Assembly: GCA_039808845.1 (NCBI GenBank)
Contig: JBDHTS010000006.1
Span: 1-41,990 of the forward strand
Reading direction: 5' to 3'
DNA: 41,990 nucleotides
DNA from: JBDHTS01 sp039808845
Lineage (GTDB): Bacteria; Pseudomonadota; Alphaproteobacteria; Micavibrionales; Micavibrionaceae
Under the pieces are notes generated by a model. It searched no databases, was not told the origin of the DNA, and saw only the letters and a program-made list of their open reading frames with translations. Positions 8,708-17,165 of this stretch are shown here, piece by piece. The number at the start of each line of letters is the position of its first letter. Within the stretch, counting starts at the first letter, position 1. Made by a program: the position numbers and the translations under genes.

Positions 8708-10459
8708 TTAGCCGTAAATATTCACATCTGCTTCATGCAGAGGCGCCGTGAAACCGTTCAGTTCAATCCGGTCGGCTCCAAACGTTATGACAGTCTTTGT
8801 GGCTTCGACAGTTACGTGTTCTGTAAATTGCGTGAAGTTCGCCGCCAGCAGGGAAGAAATGTTCAATTTATCCTGGCCTTGTGTGAAATCCAGAATCGTG
8901 TCGACCCCGAAACCTGAGGCAAATTGGAAGATATCGAGACCGGCGCCGCCTTTCAGCGTATCGTTGGCTTCCCCGCCATCCAGGTAGTCATTGCCGACGC
9001 CGCCATCCAGAGTGTCGTTGCCCGTGCCGCCGACCAGCTTGTCGTTCCCGGCTTCGCCATAAAGCTGATCCATGCCGGTTTTACCGTTGAGCGAGTCATC
9101 CCCGTTGCCGCCGTACAGAATGTCGTCGCCTGTACCGCCGCTCATGTTGTCCTTGCCTTCGCCGCCATACAGCTTGTCGTTATTGGCGCCGCCATCCATC
9201 GTGTCGTTGCCGCCCTGGCCATAGAGCGTGTCGTTGCCGCCGAGGCCATTGAGCGTGTCGTGGTTGTTGGCGCCCGCAATCGTTTCCGCGCCGTTGGTGC
9301 CGTTGAGGACAAACGGAGAGTCGCTGATGACGCTGTGACTGCCGGTCAGGGCGGGGAAGTCCTTGCGCGTGCCCCAGATCAGATTGTTCGAGATAGTGGT
9401 GTAGTCCGTTCCATCCGCGATTTCCCGGATGGCATAGGAGGCATGGAAAGCCCCCGCATCCTCGATTTTGTTGTTGAGAATCTGAGTATCCTTCGTGATG
9501 TAAATGCGGCCTGAGACTCCCGCTGTATCGTCATAGTTCTGAATGCGGATTTCCTCGTAGCCGCCATCCTTGACCTGTGCATTGTCGTGAATATGGCTGT
9601 TCTGGATGATGCTGCCGATGCTGCCCATAATACGGACGCCGCGCTGGCCGTTATCATAGATATCGACGCCATCGACGGTCACACGATCGGATTTGTTGAT
9701 CTGGATGCCATCGCCTACGTTTCCGTAAATACTGCCGCCCTGGATCAGGATATTGTTGGGGACCGGGATGTCATCACTGCCGCGCTGGATCATGATGCCC
9801 TGGGAGCCATTGTCGTAAACAATGTTATTGATCAGCTGGATATTGTTCGTCGACGTGACGATGTTGAATCCATGACGATCATTGTCATAAGCGACATTGT
9901 TTTCAATATGTGCGCCGATCTGGAAATCCAGCGTAAAGCCGTCCAGACCGTTGCCATGGCTGATGCTGTTGGTGATCGTCAGATTGATCGTGCGTTCATG
10001 CGGATCAAACCCGTAGCTGGGGCAGTCTTTGATTTCGATATGGTCCAGCGTGATGTTGACATCGGCGTCGGTCTTGCCGGGCTTCACGCCGTTGAACCAG
10101 CCGTCGATCTTGCCGGTGACGTTGGCGCGGTTGCCGTCGATCGTCAGGTCGTGCATGCCGACATTCTGCGTCACGACGTCGGTGGGAGTGCGGAAGATGC
10201 CGGTAATATCGCCGCTCCAGCCGTCCTTGACCTTGACCATCGTCTGGCCCATCCCGTCGCCGTAAACGGTGATGTTGTCAAAGATCTGGATCGCGCCCGT
10301 GGAGCCTTTCGCACCGCCGGTCACGGCATAGGTGCCTGCCGGGATATAGACTTCTCCACCGCCTGCGGCTTTGGCTGCATTGATTGCGGCCTGGATCGCC
10401 AGCTTATCGTCAGTGACGCCGTTGCCTGTCGCTCCGTAATCGCGCACGTTGAAAATCAT
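8708..10459 (-). CDS. algE: AlgE-type calcium-dependent mannuronan C5-epimerase (A-module plus RTX R-module)
   Basis: A 583-residue protein closely following the Azotobacter vinelandii AlgE plan. Residues 1-385 are the right-handed beta-helix catalytic A-module; about 387-512 are RTX calcium-binding repeats (R-module); the last 70 residues form the secretion/end region. The catalytic residues known from AlgE4 are present at the same numbers: Tyr149, Asp152 and His154 within YGFDPHE, and Asp178. Lys117, Arg195 and His196, also in the AlgE4 substrate groove, are conserved. Such enzymes convert beta-D-mannuronate to alpha-L-guluronate within the alginate polymer outside the cell. No signal peptide is seen, consistent with type I export. 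The ATG at 10459 has AAAGGGA eight bases upstream. No alginate synthesis genes lie in the window, so the polymer could be self-made elsewhere in the genome or come from the environment. Confidence 0.95.
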   Translation of the reverse strand: MIFNVRDYGATGNGVTDDKLAIQAAINAAKAAGGGEVYIPAGTYAVTGGAKGSTGAIQIFDNITVYGDGMGQTMVKVKDGWSGDITGIFRTPTDVVTQNVGMHDLTIDGNRANVTGKIDGWFNGVKPGKTDADVNITLDHIEIKDCPSYGFDPHERTINLTITNSISHGNGLDGFTLDFQIGAHIENNVAYDNDRHGFNIVTSTNNIQLINNIVYDNGSQGIMIQRGSDDIPVPNNILIQGGSIYGNVGDGIQINKSDRVTVDGVDIYDNGQRGVRIMGSIGSIIQNSHIHDNAQVKDGGYEEIRIQNYDDTAGVSGRIYITKDTQILNNKIEDAGAFHASYAIREIADGTDYTTISNNLIWGTRKDFPALTGSHSVISDSPFVLNGTNGAETIAGANNHDTLNGLGGNDTLYGQGGNDTMDGGANNDKLYGGEGKDNMSGGTGDDILYGGNGDDSLNGKTGMDQLYGEAGNDKLVGGTGNDTLDGGVGNDYLDGGEANDTLKGGAGLDIFQFASGFGVDTILDFTQGQDKLNISSLLAANFTQFTEHVTVEATKTVITFGADRIELNGFTAPLHEADVNIYG

Positions 10460-10501
10460 GTCGGCATCCCTTTCTGTGAATCGTTAAATGTAAAGAGAGG
10501 G

Positions 10502-10529
10502 ATTTAAGGCGCTTTTCAGGTTATGGCAA
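10502..10529 (-). promoter_or_regulatory. Possible sigma70-like promoter for the epimerase gene
   Basis: On the minus strand TTGCCA (10529-10524) and TTAAAT (10507-10502) are 16 bases apart, about 45 bases upstream of the epimerase ATG. Each box matches four or five of six consensus bases. It lies in the short gap after the pcs stop codon. Confidence 0.4.
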
Positions 10530-10544
10530 GACTACGGCGAAGGT

Positions 10545-11372
10545 TTATTTCGCTTTGCGCAGCAGGCCGCCGAAAAGAATATAGACGCCGAAGACCGACA
10601 GCGCACCCGTGACCCAAGGGCCGGGATTCATGTCGTTGGCGATCGTGACCAGCGCCAGCGCAGACCAGATGAACAGGAAGATGAGATTGTATTTACGCAT
10701 CCGCACAACGCGCACCGGATGGATGAATGGCACCGGCAGAAATGTCAATATGACAAGGCTTGCGATAAACGCTGCCCCGACCCACGGGGCAGGGGCCAGA
10801 AGGAAAAGGTAAAAGGCGGCGGCATTCCAGATAGCGGGAAAACCCTGGAAGTAATTGTCTTCCGTTTTCATATTTCCATCGGCGAAATACAGGGCGCTGG
10901 ATATCACAACGGCCAGACCCGCCAGGACGGCAACCGATTCCGGCAACAGGCCGGACATCGTCATGGCGTAGGCCGGGACGAACACATAAGTCACGAAATC
11001 GACCACAAGGTCGAGGATTTCGCCCGACCAGCGGGGCATACGCTTCGCCAAATCGACGCGGCGGGCCAGCGGACCATCCACACCATCGACAAGCAGGGCG
11101 ACTCCCAGCCACAGGAACATATGGGCCCATTCATGCGCGGCGGCGGAGATCAGGGCCATAAAGGCGATCCCTGCGCCTGTCGCGGTTAAAAGATGAATAC
11201 AGAAGGCGCCGATAGCCTGGCTCCGGGTTAACTCGCCATCTCCGCCCCGGGTCGGCGGTTCTTCGTCTGTGCCGGACAAAACCGTTAATCTGACCCGTGA
11301 CCTGAGCTTGGGCGCCGCGCCGCCGGAAAGCATGCCTGCCTCAATATTCATTTTTCTTTTCATGGCTTTCAT
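10545..11372 (-). CDS. pcs: Phosphatidylcholine synthase (CDP-diacylglycerol-choline O-phosphatidyltransferase)
   Basis: A 275-residue integral membrane protein of the CDP-alcohol phosphatidyltransferase family. The diagnostic motif DGxxGPLARR...G...D...D is clear at about residues 97-130 (VDGVDGPLARRVD, then SGEILDLVVDFVTYV). Several hydrophobic segments follow, as expected for about eight transmembrane helices. Pcs condenses choline with CDP-diacylglycerol to make phosphatidylcholine in one step at the inner membrane, a route found in many host- or eukaryote-associated alphaproteobacteria, in Legionella and in some pseudomonads. The N-terminus is about 40 residues longer than the core family and is polar. 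The ATG at 11372 has GGAG eight bases upstream; later ATGs at codons 4 and 8 are also possible. It is divergent from the macroglobulin gene. Confidence 0.92.
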   Translation of the reverse strand: MKAMKRKMNIEAGMLSGGAAPKLRSRVRLTVLSGTDEEPPTRGGDGELTRSQAIGAFCIHLLTATGAGIAFMALISAAAHEWAHMFLWLGVALLVDGVDGPLARRVDLAKRMPRWSGEILDLVVDFVTYVFVPAYAMTMSGLLPESVAVLAGLAVVISSALYFADGNMKTEDNYFQGFPAIWNAAAFYLFLLAPAPWVGAAFIASLVILTFLPVPFIHPVRVVRMRKYNLIFLFIWSALALVTIANDMNPGPWVTGALSVFGVYILFGGLLRKAK

Positions 11373-11516
11373 CGGATCGGCTCCATGGATTGCGCAAGTC
11401 CTGTCCTTAGCATGCCGTGTGCGGATTCAGCAACTGAAGCTTTTTATCCTCTGGTGAAGCGGCTGTTTTTAGGGTAAATTCCAGCTATTACACTCTTGAT
11501 TTTTAAGGATGTCTCC

Positions 11517-14500
11517 ATGCCCGCAGGACGGATGGCGCGCAGCTTGCCTTTGGCAGTGCTGCTGGTTTTCGTATGGTTCTTTCTTATCCCTTCTTCCCGT
11601 GCGGAGGATCCGCTCCACAGCCATATTCCCGATGCCGTTTTCCTTAAAGCTCCCTCTCTTCCGAAAACGATCGAAGGGCAGCAGGGGCTGGATATCGGCC
11701 TGCAGTATGATTACGACCGCTGCAAGGCCGCCTATGGCAGCAATTATTACGAAGCCTGTCAAAGACGGCTGGGTCTGGACGGCAGGGATATCGCAGCGGG
11801 TATTACGGTCACGCCGCCGATCAAGGGAAAATGGCGCTGGGGTGGGGATTATGCCCTGACCTTTACGCCTACGGAATACTGGCGGGCCGGGGAAAGCTAT
11901 CAGATCGAACTGGATCTGGATGCCCTGGGCGTACCTGATTTCGTTGTTTTCGGTGCGGATCAGCGCAAGGCGACGGCAACGCTGTCTGCAAACCCGCTGA
12001 CCGTCGTCTTCAGTGACATGAAATATATGCAGGACCCGGACGACCCCGCGCATAAGCTGGTGTCGGCCCGTATGGATATGAATTATCCCGTCACCCCTGC
12101 CGCCTTGTGGTCCAAAACACGCGTGGAGATTGAGCAGGAGCGGGACGGGGATCTCAAAATCCTTCCCGGCAACCCGGCTTATGAAATCGTGCATGCGGCC
12201 AGCGGCATGAGCGCCATGTTCAGCGCGCCCCTGAAAATGCTGCCCGACCGGGAACGCTATATGCGCATTTCTGTATACACAGGGCTTGCGCCCCTGCATG
12301 GCGGTAAGGTTTCAAGCAAGGTCTTCACTGAACGTGCCCGGATCCCGGATGTCGCAAGTTATCTGAATATCGACAACACTGCTGCGCTGATCGCGCGCGC
12401 TGAAAGCGGCGAACCGAGGCAGACGTTGTCTATCACCACAAATATCAAAGCCAAACCTCGGGACGTTCTGGCGAACACACAACTTTATTTGCTTCCAGCC
12501 CAGCATCCGGTGACGAAACGCAGTGATAAAAAATCATCCAGCGAAATATACGAATGGAAATCCAGCGAGGTCACAACGGAAATTCTCGCCCTCTCCAAAC
12601 CTTTGCCGCTTCTCCCTATGGACCAGCCGCAAAAGGATGTCACGGATTTCGGGTTCACGTTTGAGGCTCCGGAAGGGCGTTACCTTTTTTTGAAAACAGC
12701 CAAAGGATTTCCGGCTTTCGGCGGATATGTTCTGGGACGCGATTACACGACTATTCTGCAAGCTCCGTCCTTTCCGCACGATATCGAGATCATGCAGGAA
12801 GGCAGCATCCTGACTTTGAGCGGCGCGCGTAAAGTCTCGCTGCATGCACGGGGAGCGGACAAGCTGACCCTGGATATCGCGCATATCCGCACCGGGGCAT
12901 TACAACATTTTATCAGCCAGACGGAAGGGGATATCCGGCGCCCTTCTTTTGTCAACTGGCGGTTTGGCCGAGACGATATCGCGGAAATCGACACGAAAGA
13001 TGTGCCGATGAATTATCAGTCTCCATCCGCTTCCCAATATGCCGCGTTCGATTTTTCTCCTTATCTGAAAGACGGAAAAAAGGGACTGTTTCTGGTAGGC
13101 GTGCAGGGCTGGAAAGGCGATGAAATCCTGGGTGACGCACAGCAGCGTTTCGTTCTGGTCACCGATATGGGCCTGCTCGTCAAACAAGGAGCGAAAGGCG
13201 GAAGAGACATTTATCTGATGTCTTTTACAACCGGCAAGCCAATGGCGGGCGCGGATATCAGCGTTCTGGGCCGCAACGGACTGCCGGTTTTTACCGGACG
13301 GACGGATAGCGACGGTCATGTCGCGTTCACGGACCCTGGAACGCTGGTGAAGGACCGGCAACCGGTCGCGATCACGGCACAGAGGGGCAGCGATTTTACT
13401 TTCATCCCTTATGACCGGGAGGATCGCAGCCTCAATATGTCGAAGTTCGACGTCGGCGGGGCCGTGACGGCGGGCGAAGGCATGAATGCCTTTCTGTTCA
13501 CCGACCGGGGCATTTACCGGCCGGGGGAAACCGCGCATGTCGGTTCCATCGTGCGTAATGCCGACTGGACCCTGCTCCCGCCAGATTTGCCGCTCCAACT
13601 GATTGTAAAAGATCCTCGCGGGCGGATTGTGCGCGATGAGATCCTCAAGACACCACCTTCGGGCCTGACCGAACTGACTCTGGAAACACAGGAGGGCTGG
13701 GCGACAGGAACCTATCGCGTCTCGCTGCATGTACCCCAGAACGGCGAGCCGGGAACGTTGCTGGGCAGTGCGTCTTTCCGCGTCGAGGATTTCCAGCCCG
13801 ACCGCCTGAAAATCAAAACGGTTTTCTCGAAAGAATCGGAAGGCTGGGTCAATCCCGGAGGATTGAGCGCAACGGTGACGCTGAACAATCTGTACGGAAC
13901 ACCCGCAACACAACGCCGTATTACCGGATCGGTTACGCTCAACCCGGGAACATTGAACTTCAAGGCGTTCCCGGATTTTCAGTTTTACGACTCCTATGCC
14001 GCAAAGCCGCGCGCCATCACCTATGATCTTCCGGACGCCGTAACAGATGACAAGGGGCAGGCGGTTCTGCCCCTCAAACTCGAAACCCAGGATGCGGCGA
14101 CCTATACGCTGAATCTGCAAAGCAAGGGTTTTGAGGCGGGCGGAGGGCGCGGCGTTTCCGCTTACGCGTCCGTGCTCGTATCTCCTATGGAATATGCAAT
14201 CGGTTTCAAAAGTGCGGCGCGGCTGGATTATCTGAAAAAAGGACAATCCCATACCGTCAGAATACTGGCGGTGGATTCTGCCCTGAAAGCACGGGCGGTG
14301 GGTCGCCTGACCCGGGAACTGGTCCGCAAAACCTATGTCGCGACACTCGTCAAACGCGATGACGGATCCTATGCCTATGAGTCCGTTCCGCGTGAGGAAG
14401 TGGTGTCCAGCGGGGAGACGGCCATCGCAGCTGCAGGGATTGATGTCACGCTTCCGACCGATGAAATCGGGACATTTTTCTACCGCCTGAAGAATGCAGA

Positions 14501-17165
14501 CGGCAGAACGGTCGCCGATATTGCTTTTTCGGTCGCCGGTGAAGGACAACGGCTGGCAGGAACTGACCGTGAAGCTGTTCTGAACGTCAAAATCGACAAG
14601 GCGTCTTATGGACCGGGAGAGTCGATCGAGCTCAATATCAGCGCGCCCTATGCCGGAGCTGGCCTGATCACACTGGAAAGCGACCATGTCCTGGCGCATC
14701 GCTGGTTCCAGACGGAAACAAGCGATACCGTGCAATCCATCACTGTTCCGGCGGATTTTTCCGGCAAAGGCTATGTCAGCGTCGCTTTTGTCCGGGATAT
14801 CAATTCCCGTGAGATCTATATGAGTCCGCTCAGCTACGCCGCGGTACCTTTTATAGCGAATACCGAGGCCCGCACGGTTAAAATAGCGCTCAATGTTCCG
14901 GAGAAAGTAAAGCCGGGCGCTCCGGTTTCCATCGGTTATAGCGGTAATATGAAAGGCAAGGCGATCGTCTACGCGATCGATGAAGGCATTCTTCAGGTGG
15001 CGCGTTACAAAACCCCTGATCCGGTTGATTTCTTTCTTCTGAATCGTGCCCTCCAGGTTCGGACGTCGCAAATGCTGGATCTCCTGATGCCGGAGTACGA
15101 TCTGGTGCGGACTCTGTCCGCGACGGGCGGAGACGAGTCGGGAATGAACGGGCTTGGGAAATACCTCAACCCCTTTAAGCGCCGGCAACTGGCGCCAGCT
15201 GTGTTCTGGTCCGGCATCGTCGATCTGGATCGCGATGAGAAAACGGTAACGTTCACGCCGCCATCGCATTTTAACGGACAGATGCGCGTAATGGCCGTGG
15301 CAGTGGCCGATGCCGGGATCGGCAGCGCGGAAAAGGCGATGACCGTTCAGGGCGACATTGTGATCACGCCGAACGCGCCGGTCTTTATGGCGCCGGGCGA
15401 TGAAGCCGAGGCCAGCGTTACCGTGGCTAACAATATTCCGGGATCGGGAGATGCGGACTTCGCTTTGACTTATACGCCATCATCGGGCTTGGCCTTATCC
15501 GGCGAAGCGCCCGCGACGTTGCGCGTCCCGGAGGGGCAGGAGAAAACCGTGGCTTTCCGTATCAAGGCCACAGATGTTCCTGGTGGCGCATCGCTCGGGG
15601 TTGAAGCCAAAATGTCCGGCCTCTCGGCACAGGCCGAAACGACTTTGAGCGTTCGCCCCGCCGCGCCTTCGGAAACGACAATGACCGCCGGATATGCTGA
15701 AAACGGCGAGGCCAAAATCGCACTGACGCGAAAATTATATCCGCAATTCGCCGAAAGGCAGGTATCTCTGTCGGCCCTGCCGACATCTTATATTTACGGC
15801 CTTGCACGTTATCTTGACGCCTATCCGTACGGCTGTACCGAACAGACCGTCAGTCAGGCTTTCCCGCACCTCTCTCTCGCAGGCCAGCCTGAATTCGGCG
15901 TTTCGGCGGAATCCATGAAGCAAAAGATCGGTTCCGCCGTCGATGCGCTGCGTCTGCGCCAGACCGTAGAAGGCGGGTTTTCCCTGTGGGAGGGCGGTCA
16001 GGACAACGATGATTTCGTGACGGTTTATGCGCTTGATTTGCTCATGCACGCTCGGGATGCGGGCCAGCCTGTTCCTCTGGACATGATCGACAGCGGGCTG
16101 CGTTATCTGCGCGAGTGGATCAATCAGGATGTGCGGTCGATGACCGACGCGCGCGAAAAAGCCTATGGAATCTATATTCTGACCCGCGGCGGCATCGTCA
16201 CGACCAATGAAATCCTGCATCTGCTGAAATATCTCGACAATGAACCGGAATGGCAGAAAGATCTCTCAGCCGTATACATTGCTGCGTCCTACAAGCTGAT
16301 GCAGCAGGGAGAACAGGCGGAAGAAACGCTGAAAAAATTTGAGACAGGGTTGTCGCCCGACGATCTGACCTATCGTAACGGCGACTGGTCGGAGCCCTGG
16401 TACAATCCGTTCATCAAATACGCGCAGTATATATCAGTCGTATCACGCCAGTTTCCGGAACGAATGAAGGAGATGGATCGCCAGATCGTTTTTCGCCTGG
16501 CCGCCTTCATCAGGGAAGAACGGTATAATACCCTGTCCGCTGCTTATGCAATCGACGCCTTGCAGGATTATGCCAGGATTGAGAATGCCAATATGGCGGA
16601 ACGCAAGATCACAGCTGCAGCCGACGGCCAGTCTTTGGCATTGGAAGGGAACGGGCCGTTTCATGCGCCCGTTCCGGTGGAGGCATCTGCCCTGAACATC
16701 TCTGATGGCGGAAAGCCGCTTTTCTATATAATCAGCGAAACAGGCTATGATAAGACCATTCCTGCCGAACCTGAGAAAAAACAGATGCAGATCGAACGCA
16801 CGTGGCTGGATAAGGCCGGAAAACCTCTGACCGGTCCGGTGCCGCTGGGGGATGTCGTGGAGGCTGTTTTGACCGTACGATCTTTTGACAGCCGCGATAT
16901 CGCGGATGTGGCGATCGTCGATCTTCTGCCCGGTGGTTTCGAACTGGAAAAAGATGACGACACCAGCACGACCGCTGATTTCATCGACCGGCGGGAAGAT
17001 CGCATCATTCTTTTCGATACAGCGAAGCCAGAGGGACGGGAATATCGTTACAGACTTCGCGCTACGGCAAAGGGTGTATTCACCGCACCGCCGCCTTATG
17101 CCGAAGCTATGTATGAACTGACGACGAAAGCACGCGGACAGGGCGGCCAGATTTCGGTGCAATAA
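11517..17165 (+). CDS. Bacterial alpha-2-macroglobulin with thioester site
   Basis: An 1882-residue periplasmic protein of the bacterial alpha-2-macroglobulin family (MG domains, then thioester domain). The ATG at 11517 is chosen because AAGGA lies seven bases upstream; an in-frame TTG at 11496 lacks a site. A signal peptide ends near Ser-Arg-Ala|Glu-Asp (about residue 30). The thioester motif CTEQ (Cys1440 to Gln1443) sits in YPYGCTEQTVSQAF, so it can trap attacking proteases covalently. These proteins are thought to protect the periplasm when the wall is breached, in partnership with PBP1C, whose gene follows with a one-base TAATG overlap. E. coli YfhM is a lipoprotein; this one has no Cys in its signal region and is probably soluble. 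It is longer than YfhM (about 1650). Confidence 0.93.
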   Translation: MPAGRMARSLPLAVLLVFVWFFLIPSSRAEDPLHSHIPDAVFLKAPSLPKTIEGQQGLDIGLQYDYDRCKAAYGSNYYEACQRRLGLDGRDIAAGITVTPPIKGKWRWGGDYALTFTPTEYWRAGESYQIELDLDALGVPDFVVFGADQRKATATLSANPLTVVFSDMKYMQDPDDPAHKLVSARMDMNYPVTPAALWSKTRVEIEQERDGDLKILPGNPAYEIVHAASGMSAMFSAPLKMLPDRERYMRISVYTGLAPLHGGKVSSKVFTERARIPDVASYLNIDNTAALIARAESGEPRQTLSITTNIKAKPRDVLANTQLYLLPAQHPVTKRSDKKSSSEIYEWKSSEVTTEILALSKPLPLLPMDQPQKDVTDFGFTFEAPEGRYLFLKTAKGFPAFGGYVLGRDYTTILQAPSFPHDIEIMQEGSILTLSGARKVSLHARGADKLTLDIAHIRTGALQHFISQTEGDIRRPSFVNWRFGRDDIAEIDTKDVPMNYQSPSASQYAAFDFSPYLKDGKKGLFLVGVQGWKGDEILGDAQQRFVLVTDMGLLVKQGAKGGRDIYLMSFTTGKPMAGADISVLGRNGLPVFTGRTDSDGHVAFTDPGTLVKDRQPVAITAQRGSDFTFIPYDREDRSLNMSKFDVGGAVTAGEGMNAFLFTDRGIYRPGETAHVGSIVRNADWTLLPPDLPLQLIVKDPRGRIVRDEILKTPPSGLTELTLETQEGWATGTYRVSLHVPQNGEPGTLLGSASFRVEDFQPDRLKIKTVFSKESEGWVNPGGLSATVTLNNLYGTPATQRRITGSVTLNPGTLNFKAFPDFQFYDSYAAKPRAITYDLPDAVTDDKGQAVLPLKLETQDAATYTLNLQSKGFEAGGGRGVSAYASVLVSPMEYAIGFKSAARLDYLKKGQSHTVRILAVDSALKARAVGRLTRELVRKTYVATLVKRDDGSYAYESVPREEVVSSGETAIAAAGIDVTLPTDEIGTFFYRLKNADGRTVADIAFSVAGEGQRLAGTDREAVLNVKIDKASYGPGESIELNISAPYAGAGLITLESDHVLAHRWFQTETSDTVQSITVPADFSGKGYVSVAFVRDINSREIYMSPLSYAAVPFIANTEARTVKIALNVPEKVKPGAPVSIGYSGNMKGKAIVYAIDEGILQVARYKTPDPVDFFLLNRALQVRTSQMLDLLMPEYDLVRTLSATGGDESGMNGLGKYLNPFKRRQLAPAVFWSGIVDLDRDEKTVTFTPPSHFNGQMRVMAVAVADAGIGSAEKAMTVQGDIVITPNAPVFMAPGDEAEASVTVANNIPGSGDADFALTYTPSSGLALSGEAPATLRVPEGQEKTVAFRIKATDVPGGASLGVEAKMSGLSAQAETTLSVRPAAPSETTMTAGYAENGEAKIALTRKLYPQFAERQVSLSALPTSYIYGLARYLDAYPYGCTEQTVSQAFPHLSLAGQPEFGVSAESMKQKIGSAVDALRLRQTVEGGFSLWEGGQDNDDFVTVYALDLLMHARDAGQPVPLDMIDSGLRYLREWINQDVRSMTDAREKAYGIYILTRGGIVTTNEILHLLKYLDNEPEWQKDLSAVYIAASYKLMQQGEQAEETLKKFETGLSPDDLTYRNGDWSEPWYNPFIKYAQYISVVSRQFPERMKEMDRQIVFRLAAFIREERYNTLSAAYAIDALQDYARIENANMAERKITAAADGQSLALEGNGPFHAPVPVEASALNISDGGKPLFYIISETGYDKTIPAEPEKKQMQIERTWLDKAGKPLTGPVPLGDVVEAVLTVRSFDSRDIADVAIVDLLPGGFELEKDDDTSTTADFIDRREDRIILFDTAKPEGREYRYRLRATAKGVFTAPPPYAEAMYELTTKARGQGGQISVQ

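Noticed and set aside
12900..15269. Long 789-codon open frame on the minus strand inside the macroglobulin gene
   Set aside because: It is antisense to a well-supported gene, has no ribosome site and its translation shows no family features; it is a codon-bias shadow.
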